From assembly GCF_018614975.1 (NCBI RefSeq), contig NZ_JAGGNR010000013.1, positions 1 to 64,000 on the forward strand: DNA of 64,000 bases. Direction: 5' to 3'. The position numbers and the translations under genes are program-made. Numbering within the stretch: position 1 is the stretch's first letter; each line of letters begins with the position of its first letter. The notes under the pieces are model-generated. The model saw only the letters and a program-made list of their open reading frames with translations. It was not told the origin of the DNA and ran no database searches. This document shows, piece by piece, positions 44,872 through 54,470 of this stretch. The DNA comes from Paenibacillus polymyxa (GTDB taxonomy: Bacteria; Bacillota; Bacilli; Paenibacillales; Paenibacillaceae).

Positions 44872-45675
44872 TTACTCTGCGTTCAATACAAATTTCTCAA
44901 TAACCTCTTTTACACCATCTTCGTTATTACTTGCCGTAATGTAGTCCGCCAGTTCTTTCAGCGCAGGGATGGCATTCCCCATCGCTACACCAAGACCAGC
45001 AACTTCGAGCATCTCATGGTCGTTCCAGGAGTCGCCGATGGCAATACACTCGCTGAGCTGATGACCGAAATGGTCAGCCAGGAAGGTCAGGGCGTGGCCT
45101 TTAGTTCCTTCATTGTGCATGATCTCCAGGAAGTAAGGTTTGGACTTTGTGATATGCACTTGTGGTCCGAGCAATTCACGCAGGTCAACGGCAACCTTAT
45201 CCAAGTAGTCTGGCTCATCGATAATAAGCAGCTTTGGTGTTTTTTGTTCGATGACTTTGATGAAATCAGATTCGATATAATATTGGGTGCCGTTTAATTT
45301 GGCATAGTCACGCAGCTTGTCGTTTTCCTCACGGGCATACAGCTTGTCGTCAATGTATGTTTGAAGGTGGAGATTGTTCTCCAGGCAGTAATCATACAAT
45401 TTGCGGGAAGCTTCCTGTGGAACGTAACGCTCATAGAGGACTTTTTCGTCCAGCAGGTTTTTCACCAATGCGCCTTGATACGTGATGATCGGAACGTTAA
45501 GCCCGGTTTGACGAGCAAGCGCTTGTGCGGAAGCATAAGCACGTCCAGTCGCCAGCGTTACCGTTACACCATGGGCAACCGCTTGTTCCAGTGCAATCTG
45601 TGTAGCAGGGGTTACTTCTTTGTTGTCGTTGATCAGGGTGTCATCAATGTCGATTGCAATCAATTTGTAGGTCAT
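44872..45675 (-). CDS. Cof-type HAD-IIB sugar phosphatase
   Basis: This 267-residue cytosolic phosphatase has motif I DIDDTLI (about 8-14), LATGRAYASA (motif II), and the C-terminal GDSWNDHEMLEVAGLGVAMGNA (motif IV). The C2B cap lies between. It resembles YidA/YkrA-type enzymes acting on sugar phosphates or flavin precursors. AAAGGAGAG precedes the ATG. Confidence 0.94.
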   Translation of the reverse strand: MTYKLIAIDIDDTLINDNKEVTPATQIALEQAVAHGVTVTLATGRAYASAQALARQTGLNVPIITYQGALVKNLLDEKVLYERYVPQEASRKLYDYCLENNLHLQTYIDDKLYAREENDKLRDYAKLNGTQYYIESDFIKVIEQKTPKLLIIDEPDYLDKVAVDLRELLGPQVHITKSKPYFLEIMHNEGTKGHALTFLADHFGHQLSECIAIGDSWNDHEMLEVAGLGVAMGNAIPALKELADYITASNNEDGVKEVIEKFVLNAE

Positions 45676-45751
45676 CTGTATTTCTCTCCTTTTTTTATCT
45701 GTATCTATCTTTATCTATCGAGACTTAATCTATATCAGTTCAACTAGACAT

Positions 45752-45902
45752 TTTACACGAGAACGGAGAGGACAGAAAAAACCTGAAGAAGCAGAGCGTT
45801 CGCCTTTATCACCGGATTTTCCCTTTCAAAGAAGGGGATCAAAAAAATCTGGGGATAACAGCGATCGGAAGGTTATTTTGTCATCGGAGTGGCAGGTGTA
45901 AA
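45752..45902 (+). repeat. Copy B of the dispersed 150-bp palindromic element
   Basis: Bounded by TTTACAC and GTGTAAA, this copy keeps the full fold. The left arm has ACGGAGAG, ACAGAAAA, AACCTGAAGAAGC and CGCCTTTATCACCGG; the right arm has ATCTGGGGATAACAGCGATC and GGAAGGTT. It lies between the Cof gene and the lipoate ligase gene. Confidence 0.85.
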
Positions 45903-45926
45903 CATTCTTGGGTTGAACTTATATAC

Positions 45927-46931
45927 CTACTCTTCCAGGAAAACAAGGCCGATAAAGTCTTCCAGCTCAAGGTTGCCGAAGTAATGTTTTACATCCAGGT
46001 CTTCAAGTGCAGTACGCACCTCGGTTTCTTCATACCGTTTGCCGCGCAGCATATTTTCGATATCCGCCACATCGCCTACACCGAAGAAGTCGCCGAAGAT
46101 TTTGATATCTTCGATGCGTCCATCCTTGATGTTCATGCGCAGATCGATGATACCGACAGGGAATTTGCGAGTGTGCTTCACATTGCTTTCCGGAGACAAG
46201 CCATAGTTCCAGTCCCAGTTGTTATAACGCTCAGCGGAGATTTCCTTGATTTTGTCCCAATCCTTTTCAGTGAGCGTGTACTGTGGAACGTCCTTAGGCT
46301 CCATCCGGAAAATGTGACGTAACAGCTCATCGCGGAACTGCTCAATCGTCAAGTTGGTGTCAATCAGATCCCGTATGTTGGCGACCCGGCTGCGTACGGA
46401 CTTGGTGCTCTTGGATTTGAACTTCTCGGGATTGACGTTCAGGGAAGCCTGAACATGCTCCAGATTCAGATCAAACATCAATGTGCCATGACTGAACATG
46501 CGCCCACGTGTGGAAAACTGGGCGTTGCCCGAAATTTTCTTTTCGCCCACTTGCAGATCATTACGCCCGGTCAACTCGGCATTTACACCAAGCTCGTGCA
46601 AAGCTTCAACCACAGGCTGGGTGAACTTGCGGAAATTGTGGAAGGATTGACCGTCATCCGCTGTAATAAAACTAAAATTCAGGTTGCCCAGATCGTGATA
46701 TACCGCGCCGCCTCCCGAAAGACGACGAACCACCTGCACACCGTTATCCTGAACGTACTCGATATTAATTTCCTCTATCGTATTTTGATGTTTTCCGATG
46801 ATGATCGACGGACGGTTGATGTAGAACAGCAGATAGCTGTCATCCTCCATCGGCAGATGCTTCAGAATGTACTCCTCAATCGCAAGGTTTACAGAAGGAT
46901 CTGTAATGCCCTGGTTGTCTACAAACAGCAT
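45927..46931 (-). CDS. lplJ: Lipoate--protein ligase (LplJ/LplA type)
   Basis: This 334-residue enzyme activates free lipoate and attaches it to Lys residues of 2-oxoacid dehydrogenase and glycine-cleavage proteins. The signature RRLSGGGAVYHDLGNLNFSF, GRNDLQVGEKKISGNAQ and the C-terminal lipoate ligase domain (after about 250) are present. The start is the ATG at 46931, seven bases from GGAGG; another ATG six bases earlier is too close to that site. Confidence 0.95.
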   Translation of the reverse strand: MLFVDNQGITDPSVNLAIEEYILKHLPMEDDSYLLFYINRPSIIIGKHQNTIEEINIEYVQDNGVQVVRRLSGGGAVYHDLGNLNFSFITADDGQSFHNFRKFTQPVVEALHELGVNAELTGRNDLQVGEKKISGNAQFSTRGRMFSHGTLMFDLNLEHVQASLNVNPEKFKSKSTKSVRSRVANIRDLIDTNLTIEQFRDELLRHIFRMEPKDVPQYTLTEKDWDKIKEISAERYNNWDWNYGLSPESNVKHTRKFPVGIIDLRMNIKDGRIEDIKIFGDFFGVGDVADIENMLRGKRYEETEVRTALEDLDVKHYFGNLELEDFIGLVFLEE

Positions 46932-47120
46932 GGTCATTCCTCCATTAATGTATGTGAGGGATTGCTAGTCCCTTATGTAGTGAACCTTGTATATCAAAAG
47001 GAACCGAAATTCCTCTTCTATTGTAAACGAATTATGGTTGGGACACAAAGAAAACAGGATTGACCCACACCTCCGGTGCCATCCATAATAAAAAGGACAT
47101 ACAGAAAGGATGACGGAAGA

Positions 47121-48308
47121 ATGACCGGTTATATCGAAGTGTTCGGACATGGCGGGGACGTGGAGACGGCTGCGTCACGATTTGGGAGGCAAGCCGCTGA
47201 TTTTCTGGATTTCAGTGCCAACATTAATCCGCTCGGTCCACCCAGAGGGGTGCTGGAGGTTATACAGCAAGGATTGCAGTCGGTGATTCGGTATCCCGAT
47301 CCGGCGCACCGGGGATTCAAGGCACTGCTGAGCGAGCGCCTTGGTGTGATGCAGGAGCAGATTTCCGTGGGCAACGGTGCAGCCGAAAGCATGGCGCTCA
47401 TTCTGCTGGGGCTTGCCCCGCGCAAGGTGGGTACGGTGGAACCGGGATTTTCGGAGTACCGGGCGTTGGCACGACAATTCGGTGCCGAGGTTGTGCATAC
47501 GGAGGGCAGAGAAGAGCTGGCGTGGCGAGCGGAACCCGAGGACATCGAGCAGCTCATGGCAAAGGTAGACCTGCTCTTCCTCGGCCAACCCAACAATCCA
47601 AACGGTGTACAATATCCACTTGAGGTATTACAAAGGCTTGCCCGCAAAGCGGAAGAAACGGGAACCGTACTTGTCATTGACGAGGCCTTTATGGATTTTA
47701 TTCCGGTAGACCGGCGTCAGTCCCTGGCAGCACATCTGAATGACTATCCTAGTGTGATCATCATTCGTTCAATGACAAAATTTTATGCCATTCCGGGCTT
47801 GCGTCTCGGATATGCTTTGGGCCGTGCCGAATACATTCAGGCGATGACGAAGAAACAGGTGACCTGGAGTGTCAACGGTCTGGCGCTTATGGCAGGTGAA
47901 GCCTGTCTACGTAGCGGAGAACGGTACGAACAGGAGACCATATCACAGATCACGCGGGAACGGGGACGTCTCATCGAAGGACTGAAGGCGCACGGATGTG
48001 CGGTGACACCGGGAGAGGCGAACTTTATTTTGGCCCGTGTGCCGGCCCCTTGGACAGCAGCATCAATGCAGGAGGAGCTGGGCCGAAGAGGTATTCTGAT
48101 TCGCAGCTGTGCCATGTATCCGGGGCTTGACAAAGGGCATGTACGTTTCGCGGTCAAGGATGCAGACGCCAATGCCACATTACTCGAAGTGCTGGGCAGC
48201 GTGCTGGAAACCAAGGGATATCCGAATGTTGATAAGACCTCCATTCATGGATCAAGTCAGCAGGAGCAGACAAATTCGGAACAGGAACAGGGAGGGAAGC
48301 GGCAGTGA
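47121..48308 (+). CDS. cobD: Threonine-phosphate decarboxylase CobD-like
   Basis: This 395-residue PLP enzyme should turn L-threonine-phosphate into aminopropanol phosphate for the cobalamin side arm. It starts GYIEVFGHGGDVETA and continues DFSANINPLGPP, as in CobD; the PLP Lys is in RSMTKFYAIPGLRLGYALG. The family is close to HisC, but the adjacent cbiZ and cbiB decide the call. The ATG at 47121 follows a modest GGAAGA site. The stop overlaps cbiZ by four bases. Confidence 0.9.
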   Translation: MTGYIEVFGHGGDVETAASRFGRQAADFLDFSANINPLGPPRGVLEVIQQGLQSVIRYPDPAHRGFKALLSERLGVMQEQISVGNGAAESMALILLGLAPRKVGTVEPGFSEYRALARQFGAEVVHTEGREELAWRAEPEDIEQLMAKVDLLFLGQPNNPNGVQYPLEVLQRLARKAEETGTVLVIDEAFMDFIPVDRRQSLAAHLNDYPSVIIIRSMTKFYAIPGLRLGYALGRAEYIQAMTKKQVTWSVNGLALMAGEACLRSGERYEQETISQITRERGRLIEGLKAHGCAVTPGEANFILARVPAPWTAASMQEELGRRGILIRSCAMYPGLDKGHVRFAVKDADANATLLEVLGSVLETKGYPNVDKTSIHGSSQQEQTNSEQEQGGKRQ

Positions 48309-49135
48309 CACTCCCGTTTTATAACTACTATACGAATAGAGAAACAGACGAGAATGAATATGCTTCCTCTTCCTGGCCGGGACTGAACATATCTGCACAT
48401 GAACGACATATCAAAGCGCAGAGTCCAAGGGCAGCCCAAGCACTGTCGAGTGCGGTATATGGCGGCGGGATGCTTGAACTGGATCGCATATTTAACATCT
48501 ATGTGGACAGGAATTACCGCTGTGATGAACCACCGCGTGATATCGAACAAGCGCTGAACGAATGGCATGAGCGGCGGGATCAATGTGCCGGATTATTAAC
48601 GGCCGTAAGGCTGGAGCATACTTCCATTCAGGAATATACAAGTGATGAATTTGGTCTTCTGTGCTGCACCACTGCGGGTGTATCGAATGCTGCACGTGCG
48701 GGGTCGGAGAGAACGGTATTTGATGCGGCGGGAAATAAGACGATGGTTTCCGGCCAGGAGCGCTTTGCACCTTCAGCACGGAATCTAACGATGCCCCCCT
48801 ATGTCCCGGGTACAATTAACATCATGCTCTGGTTAAATGGACGCATGACCACCGGGGCGATGGTGAATGCAGTACAGACGGCTGTGGAAGCCAAAGCGGC
48901 CGCGCTGGCGGATGCGGGTGTTCTGGATTCGGAGAACGGGTTGCCCGCCACCGGCACCACAACCGATGCCATTGTGTTTGCGGTAAGTCAGCGAGTGGAA
49001 GAACCTCAGCCGATGATCACTTATGCCGGGACAGCGACTACGGCAGGGGCGGCGATTGGCAGATTGGTATACGACACAGTGACGGAGAGCCTTCGGGCCG
49101 GACTGTTATGGAAAGAGAGGATCAGGCACAAATGA
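48305..49135 (+). CDS. cbiZ: Adenosylcobinamide amidohydrolase CbiZ
   Basis: This 276-residue enzyme removes the aminopropanol arm from salvaged adenosylcobinamide, giving adenosylcobyric acid for rebuilding by CbiB. TTAGVSNAARAG, APSARNLTMPPYVPGTIN-like wording and the C-terminal GTATTAGAAIGRLVYDT match the CbiZ family. GTG start after GGAGGGAAG. It overlaps cobD by four bases and cbiB by four. Confidence 0.92.
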   Translation: MTLPFYNYYTNRETDENEYASSSWPGLNISAHERHIKAQSPRAAQALSSAVYGGGMLELDRIFNIYVDRNYRCDEPPRDIEQALNEWHERRDQCAGLLTAVRLEHTSIQEYTSDEFGLLCCTTAGVSNAARAGSERTVFDAAGNKTMVSGQERFAPSARNLTMPPYVPGTINIMLWLNGRMTTGAMVNAVQTAVEAKAAALADAGVLDSENGLPATGTTTDAIVFAVSQRVEEPQPMITYAGTATTAGAAIGRLVYDTVTESLRAGLLWKERIRHK

Positions 49136-50160
49136 CTTCTGAGGTGGAACATCTATGGACTTGGCCGCTCTGGACAGGCATGGCGGGAGCCTGGATTATT
49201 ATACTGGCGTACCTGTTGGACCGATGTATCGGAGATCCGCGCTGGATTCCCCACCCGGTGATTGGCATGGGAAAAGGCATCTCGGCGTTGGAGCGTGTCA
49301 TTCGCTCGCGTGTGAACACAGATTCGGGGCTGAAGAGAGCAGGGGTGTTGTTCCCAATTGTGATTGCGGGGGGTTCTTTTGCCATCACGTGGGGACTCGT
49401 ATATCTGCTTGGGCTAATCCACCCTGTCATTGCAGCGGTAGCTGAAGTGGTGCTCATTGCAACGACCATTGCTTCAAAAGGGCTGAAGGATGCAGGTATG
49501 GAAGTGTATCGTCATCTGAAGCAGCAGGATTGGCCGGCGGCCAGACGTTCACTGGGCATGATTGTTGGACGTGATACGGCGCATCTGGACGAACCGGAGG
49601 TTGTGCGGGGAACGGTAGAGACGGTTGCTGAAAATATCGTTGATGCCATTGTATCGCCGTTATTCTATGCGCTCATTGGAGGCGCTCCGCTTGCCATGGC
49701 TTATCGCGCCGTCAACACGCTGGATTCCATGGTCGGATATAAAAATGACAAGTATCTGCATCTTGGCTGGGCCTCGGCCCGTCTGGATGATGTGGCGAAC
49801 TGGATCCCTGCCCGGCTGACCGCGATTCTGTTAATCGTGGGCGCCTGGGTCATGAAGCTGGACGCCAAAGGAGCAGCACGCATGGTTGCACGGGATGCAA
49901 GACTGCATCCAAGTCCGAATAGCGGTTTTCCCGAATCAGCGGTGGCTGGAGCACTGGGCATCCGGCTTGGCGGACATAACGTGTATCACGGCGTTGCTTC
50001 GTTTCGTGCCTACATGGGCGAGGCCACACGGCCGATGGAAGCCGAGGATATTGTGCAAACATCACGTCTGATGTTCTGGTCGGCAGGGGCTTTTGTTGTA
50101 CTATGCGTGTTCATAACGCTGGGTGTGTGGCTGGCAGGAGGGACGCTGTTATGGTCATAA
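49132..50160 (+). CDS. cbiB: Adenosylcobinamide-phosphate synthase CbiB
   Basis: This 342-residue membrane enzyme joins aminopropanol phosphate to cobyric acid. Several helices and the conserved DRCIGDPRWIPHPVIGMGK, TVETVAENIVDAIVSPLFYA and HPSPNSGFPESAVAGALG segments are visible. The ATG at 49132 overlaps the cbiZ stop; an ATG 24 bases earlier lacks a ribosome site. Confidence 0.95.
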   Translation: MTSEVEHLWTWPLWTGMAGAWIIILAYLLDRCIGDPRWIPHPVIGMGKGISALERVIRSRVNTDSGLKRAGVLFPIVIAGGSFAITWGLVYLLGLIHPVIAAVAEVVLIATTIASKGLKDAGMEVYRHLKQQDWPAARRSLGMIVGRDTAHLDEPEVVRGTVETVAENIVDAIVSPLFYALIGGAPLAMAYRAVNTLDSMVGYKNDKYLHLGWASARLDDVANWIPARLTAILLIVGAWVMKLDAKGAARMVARDARLHPSPNSGFPESAVAGALGIRLGGHNVYHGVASFRAYMGEATRPMEAEDIVQTSRLMFWSAGAFVVLCVFITLGVWLAGGTLLWS

Positions 50161-50837
50161 ATGAAGGAAATGCAGGCAATGAAGTACATACGAATCAGCC
50201 TGAGCCGCTGAAACGAAACATTCTGTGGGTCCGTCATGGGACAACGTTGTGGAATGTGGAAAAAAGATATCTGGGGCATACCGACATCGGTCTGCTGCCA
50301 AATGCCAAAGAAGAACTGGCTCCGCTTCATGAACAATTGAGCGGTGTTTCGTGGCACGAGGTATATTGTAGTGATCTGCTTCGCTGCCGGCAGACGCTGG
50401 AACAGATTCTTCCTGATGCCAGCGGACAGGTGAGTTTCGACTCGCGCCTGCGCGAGAATGATTTTGGACAGTGGGAAGGGCTGACGTATGAGAAGCTCAA
50501 GGATAATTCTGTGTACCGAAACTGGATTGATGCGCCGCAGGAGGTCACTCCGCCTGAGGGGGAATCGTGGCAGGAGTTTACCGGACGGTTGGACTCCTTT
50601 CTCAAGGAGATGTTGTTGGAGGGCCGTCCTTCGACGCACGTTGATGAGGGGCAAGTGCCAACCATAGTTGTGGTTACGCATGGTGGTGTCATCCGATATG
50701 CCTTGTCCCGTCTGATTGCCGGGCTTGGGTTCTGGGATACACATGTCTTACCGGGACAGGCGATTCAGGTTCAGCTTGAACAACAGGGGAATCAATGGTT
50801 TGGCAGCAGAGTGACTTTTCCGCCAATCGGGTTGTAA
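50151..50837 (+). CDS. cobC: Histidine phosphatase, CobC-like
   Basis: This 228-residue phosphoglycerate-mutase-type phosphatase has the catalytic RHG in ILWVRHGTTLWNVEKRYLG (about residue 25) and the second His in VVTHGGVIRY. In a cobalamin cluster it should remove the phosphate from alpha-ribazole-phosphate or cobalamin-phosphate. GGAGGG lies before the ATG inside the end of cbiB. The exact substrate is inferred from context. Confidence 0.88.
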   Translation: MVINEGNAGNEVHTNQPEPLKRNILWVRHGTTLWNVEKRYLGHTDIGLLPNAKEELAPLHEQLSGVSWHEVYCSDLLRCRQTLEQILPDASGQVSFDSRLRENDFGQWEGLTYEKLKDNSVYRNWIDAPQEVTPPEGESWQEFTGRLDSFLKEMLLEGRPSTHVDEGQVPTIVVVTHGGVIRYALSRLIAGLGFWDTHVLPGQAIQVQLEQQGNQWFGSRVTFPPIGL

Positions 50838-50989
50838 GGATGTACAATATACCCTATAATCACAACAGAAGTGTGACTCCAGCATGGATACAGATACGCT
50901 GAAGGCTGTGAAGCCTGGAGGGGTAGGCAACATGCAGAAATTACACGGCAATGGTTTACCATCATATCAGCGACCAAGGGTCCCGTGTG

Positions 50990-51130
50990 TGAAGGCTGTT
51001 TTTCATGGCAAATTAGTATGAGTCATGAAACACACAAGGGTGAAATGGGGAAGCCGGTGCAAATCCGGCACGGTCCCGCCACTGTAAAACAGGATGACTC
51101 CTGTAAGTCAGGTTACCTGCCCTGGACGTA
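50990..51130 (+). ncRNA. Cobalamin riboswitch
   Basis: The B12-box blocks are clear: GGTGAAATGGGGAAGCCGGT, CAAATCCGGCACGG, TCCCGCCACTGTAA and GACTCCTGTAAGTCAGG with ACCTGCC closing. Adenosylcobalamin binding usually shuts off the following genes. The downstream terminator (51232-51268) is the likely expression platform. It lies ahead of btuF, and not ahead of cobD. Confidence 0.95.
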
Positions 51131-51231
51131 CAAACCGGTGTTCCTTCGAGGAAAGGACAGCGTTTCGGGCTATTCTATGCGCATGGACAACCCTTGGTTG
51201 AACATGTACAGATCGCCATATGCGAGACGTC

Positions 51232-51268
51232 ATCCCTGATCCTGGACGTATGGATTGGGGATTTTTTT
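51232..51268 (+). terminator. Terminator of the cobalamin riboswitch
   Basis: ATCCCTGATCC pairs with GGATTGGGGAT (one bulge) and is followed by seven T. Confidence 0.75.
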
Positions 51269-51298
51269 ATTGTTCATGTAAGATGAACCGAGACCAAT

Positions 51299-51448
51299 TT
51301 TACACGAGGTCACTCCGATTGCAGTACCATCTTCCGATCGCTGTTATCCCCAGATTTTTTGATTCCCTTTTTGAAATGGAAAATCCGGTGATAAAGGCGA
51401 ACACTTCGTTTCTTCAGATTGGTTCTGCACTCTCCGTTAGCGTGTAAA
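51299..51448 (-). repeat. Copy C of the 150-bp palindromic element in the btuF leader
   Basis: This copy is inverted relative to A and B. Read on the minus strand, it runs from TTTACAC, through ACGGAGAG, TGCAGAACC, TGAAGAAACGAA, CGCCTTTATCACCGG and ATCTGGGGATAACAGCGATC, to GTGTAAA. It fills the space between the riboswitch terminator and btuF. Confidence 0.85.
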
Positions 51449-51550
51449 TGTTGCAGTTCAAACCTTACACAGGAACACCAAGACATGGGGAGTAAAAGTT
51501 CGAGCACGATGCAAGAAAATAGCACAAATAGAGAAGGGGAGAATAACAGA

Positions 51551-52549
51551 ATGAATTTCAAGAATTGGAAAAGCGTAGCGTCGCTACTAAGTGCAGCGGC
51601 ACTCGCACTGGCTTTGGCTGGATGTGGCAATGCAACAACAAACGAGGGTACAGGTGCTTCACAGCAACCGGCACAGGAGCAGTCCCAAGGCCAGGCACAG
51701 ACGGACCTCAAAACACAATATCCACTGACAGTTACGGATGCAACGGGTGAGTCGTTCACATTTGAAAAGGCACCAGCCAAAATCGTATCCGTTTCTCCGG
51801 CTGAGACAGAATCCCTGTTTGCCCTTGGATTGGACGAGCAGATTGTAGGGGTATCCGACTATGATGATTATCCGGAAGCTGCAACAACCAAAGCTAAAAT
51901 GGGTGGCATAACCAAGCCAAATGAAGAGTCCATCATTGCGGCTGAAGCCGACATCGTCTTCACAGGTATCTCCATGAGCGAAGATGCAGTGAAGAAACTG
52001 CGTGAATTGGGTATTACCATTTTCAAAACGGACCCTAAATCCATTGACGATGTAATGAACAATATCGAAACCTTCGGTAAAATTACCGATCATCAGGAAA
52101 AAGCACAAGAAATCATCACCCAGATGAAACAGGACGTTACGGATGTAACGGAAGCGGTGAAGACAGTTAAACCGGAAGAGAAGAAAAAAGTATACGTTGA
52201 ATTCTCCCCAGGCTGGACTGTGGGTAAAGGCGAATTTATGGATGAACTCATCACTGTAGCCGGTGGCAGCAATATTGCTTCGGACAAAGAGGGTTGGTAC
52301 GAAATTAATGAAGAAAACGTGATTGCCTCCAACCCGGATGTGATCCTGTATGCCAACGATGTAATTGACGAAAACTCCAAAACACTGGATCAGATCATCA
52401 AGGCGCGCAGCGGCTGGGATCAAATTACGGCTGTGAAAAATGACGCGGTTATTGGCCTGGATGCCAATCTGCTGAGCCGTCCGGGTCCACGGGTAACTCA
52501 AGGGTTGAAAGAAGTAGCCAAAGCGATCTACCCTGACTTGTTCCAATGA
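51551..52549 (+). CDS. btuF: Corrinoid-binding lipoprotein BtuF
   Basis: This 332-residue extracellular binding protein has the lipobox LALAGC, then a two-lobed periplasmic-binding fold with KIVSVSPAETESLFALGLDEQ and DADLLSRPGPRVTQG-like wording. Iron-siderophore binders share the fold; the riboswitch and cob genes support corrinoid. The ATG at 51551 follows GAAGGGGAG. It overlaps btuC by four bases. Confidence 0.9.
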   Translation: MNFKNWKSVASLLSAAALALALAGCGNATTNEGTGASQQPAQEQSQGQAQTDLKTQYPLTVTDATGESFTFEKAPAKIVSVSPAETESLFALGLDEQIVGVSDYDDYPEAATTKAKMGGITKPNEESIIAAEADIVFTGISMSEDAVKKLRELGITIFKTDPKSIDDVMNNIETFGKITDHQEKAQEIITQMKQDVTDVTEAVKTVKPEEKKKVYVEFSPGWTVGKGEFMDELITVAGGSNIASDKEGWYEINEENVIASNPDVILYANDVIDENSKTLDQIIKARSGWDQITAVKNDAVIGLDANLLSRPGPRVTQGLKEVAKAIYPDLFQ

Positions 52550-53592
52550 GTAAAAAGCTGATCCTGTTCGGAACGACGGGCATGGTGCTGCTGGTGCTCA
52601 CCGTGCTCATCTGCACGGGCATTGGTTCAGTAGCGTTGCCGATCAGGGATATTGCAGGCATCCTGATTCACAAAATTCCCTGGGTAGGCGATTGGATTAC
52701 ACCGGATTGGAACAAGGCAGCCGAACAGATTATCTGGAAAGTCAGATTCCCACGTGTACTGCTTGCCGTGCTCGTGGGCGCATCGTTGGCGATTGCCGGT
52801 GCGGGATTCCAGGGGGTTCTTCGGAACCCGCTGGCAGACCCGTTCACCCTGGGCGTATCATCCGGTGCTTCGGTGGGTGCAGCCTTTCTGATTTTCTTCG
52901 GATTGCAGTATGCACTAATCGGAATCTGGACGTTACCTTTGATTGCGTTTTTGACGGGTGTAATCACGTTATGGTTTGTTATGGCACTGGCTCGTGAAGG
53001 GCGTAAAATACCAACACACAGTCTCATTCTGGCTGGTGTGGTCATGCAAAGTTTCCTGGGCGCAGTTGTTTCCTTCCTGTCGACCATGTCGAAACAGACG
53101 ATTAATGAAATTATATACTGGACGATGGGAAGTCTGGCATTACGCGGGTGGTCGTATACGGCCATCCTTTTCCCGTATTTTCTGTTAGGACTGGTCTTTC
53201 TCTGGAGCCGTGCACGCTCGTTGAATGTGCTTGCACTGGGAGAACGTCAAGCGGCACATATCGGGATCGGAGTGGATAGACTCAAGCTGTCCGTGCTGGC
53301 AGTTGGCACACTGCTGACTGCTGGGGCTGTCTCGGTATCGGGTGTCATCGGATTTGTTGGATTGGTGATCCCTCACATGTTGCGACTGCTGGTTGGACCG
53401 GATTACCGACTGCTGGTACCTTTGTCTGCCATTGGTGGAGCGATCTTCATGGTGTGGGCCGATACCATCGCAAGGTCGTTGCTGGCGCCAACTGAAATTC
53501 CGCTCGGTGTTGTCACCGCCTTTGTTGGTGCGCCGTTCTTTGCTTACCTGCTGAACCGGAACAAAAAATTGCAGAAGGGGATGATGCCATGA
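52546..53592 (+). CDS. btuC: Corrinoid ABC permease BtuC
   Basis: This 348-residue FecCD-type permease has about ten helices and the motifs FPRVLLAVLVGASLAIAGAG, RNPLADPFTLGVSSGA and GFVGLVIPHMLRLLVG. It starts in an ATGA overlap with btuF and ends in one with btuD, so btuFCD is translated as a unit. Confidence 0.94.
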   Translation: MSKKLILFGTTGMVLLVLTVLICTGIGSVALPIRDIAGILIHKIPWVGDWITPDWNKAAEQIIWKVRFPRVLLAVLVGASLAIAGAGFQGVLRNPLADPFTLGVSSGASVGAAFLIFFGLQYALIGIWTLPLIAFLTGVITLWFVMALAREGRKIPTHSLILAGVVMQSFLGAVVSFLSTMSKQTINEIIYWTMGSLALRGWSYTAILFPYFLLGLVFLWSRARSLNVLALGERQAAHIGIGVDRLKLSVLAVGTLLTAGAVSVSGVIGFVGLVIPHMLRLLVGPDYRLLVPLSAIGGAIFMVWADTIARSLLAPTEIPLGVVTAFVGAPFFAYLLNRNKKLQKGMMP

Positions 53593-54425
53593 GTGAAGAG
53601 AAGGAGAGTCGTACGAATCAACTTCGGGGCACGGTTTTGGCTTCACTTATCTCCATTAAGGGAGCAGGGAAGTCATATGGCAATCATCAGGCACTGCACA
53701 ATGTAGACTGGCATGTTGGCGAAGGTGACTGGTGGGGAGTTGTCGGACCAAACGGCAGCGGCAAGTCGACCCTGATCCAGCTTATTGCCGGAACGGAACA
53801 GTTAAGCGAAGGTCAGATCCGTATTGATGGTCGAGACATTGGCTCTTACAGCCGTAAGGAGCTGTCGCGCATGATCGCTGTATTGCAGCAGGACGGCTTG
53901 CCAGCCATCTCTTATCCTGTACGAGACGTGGTGGAGATGGGGCGATATCCATACCAGAACTGGTTGGGTCGGGAAGCGGGCGATGGGGCACTTGTGGTGG
54001 ACAGGGTGCTTGAAGACCTGGGATTGACAGAGCTGGCGGACAGACCGCTGGATGCACTCAGCGGCGGGCAGCGGCAACGGGTCGCACTAGCCAAAGTCAT
54101 GGCTCAGGAGCCGAGGTTACTGCTGCTTGACGAGCCGACTACGTTTCTGGATATTAAATATCAATTGCAATTCATGGAATTGTTATCGGCATGGCGACAG
54201 AGAACTAACATTACGATTGTGGCTGTGCTGCATGATCTGAATCTGGCCGCGTTATTTTGCGATCACATTCTGGCGCTGCGTGAGGGCGTGGTGGTTGGAA
54301 AGGGCACGCCTCATACGTTAATCAACGATGAGAATATTCAGGGTATATTTCGCGTCAAACCCGCGATTGTCTCTCATCCCGACCATGCCATACCTCAACT
54401 GCTGCTGCGGCGGGACATCGATTAA
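53589..54425 (+). CDS. btuD: Corrinoid ABC ATPase BtuD
   Basis: This 278-residue ATPase has Walker A GPNGSGKSTLI (about 58-67), signature LSGGQRQRVALAKVM, Walker B LLLLDEPTTFLD and the switch His in AVLHDLN. An N-terminal tail of about 20 residues precedes the usual start. It ends directly before the cobT region. Confidence 0.94.
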   Translation: MSEEKESRTNQLRGTVLASLISIKGAGKSYGNHQALHNVDWHVGEGDWWGVVGPNGSGKSTLIQLIAGTEQLSEGQIRIDGRDIGSYSRKELSRMIAVLQQDGLPAISYPVRDVVEMGRYPYQNWLGREAGDGALVVDRVLEDLGLTELADRPLDALSGGQRQRVALAKVMAQEPRLLLLDEPTTFLDIKYQLQFMELLSAWRQRTNITIVAVLHDLNLAALFCDHILALREGVVVGKGTPHTLINDENIQGIFRVKPAIVSHPDHAIPQLLLRRDID

Positions 54426-54470
54426 ATGAAGCGGGGCAACCCATATTTTGATGAAGGAAGTGCTGGTTGT

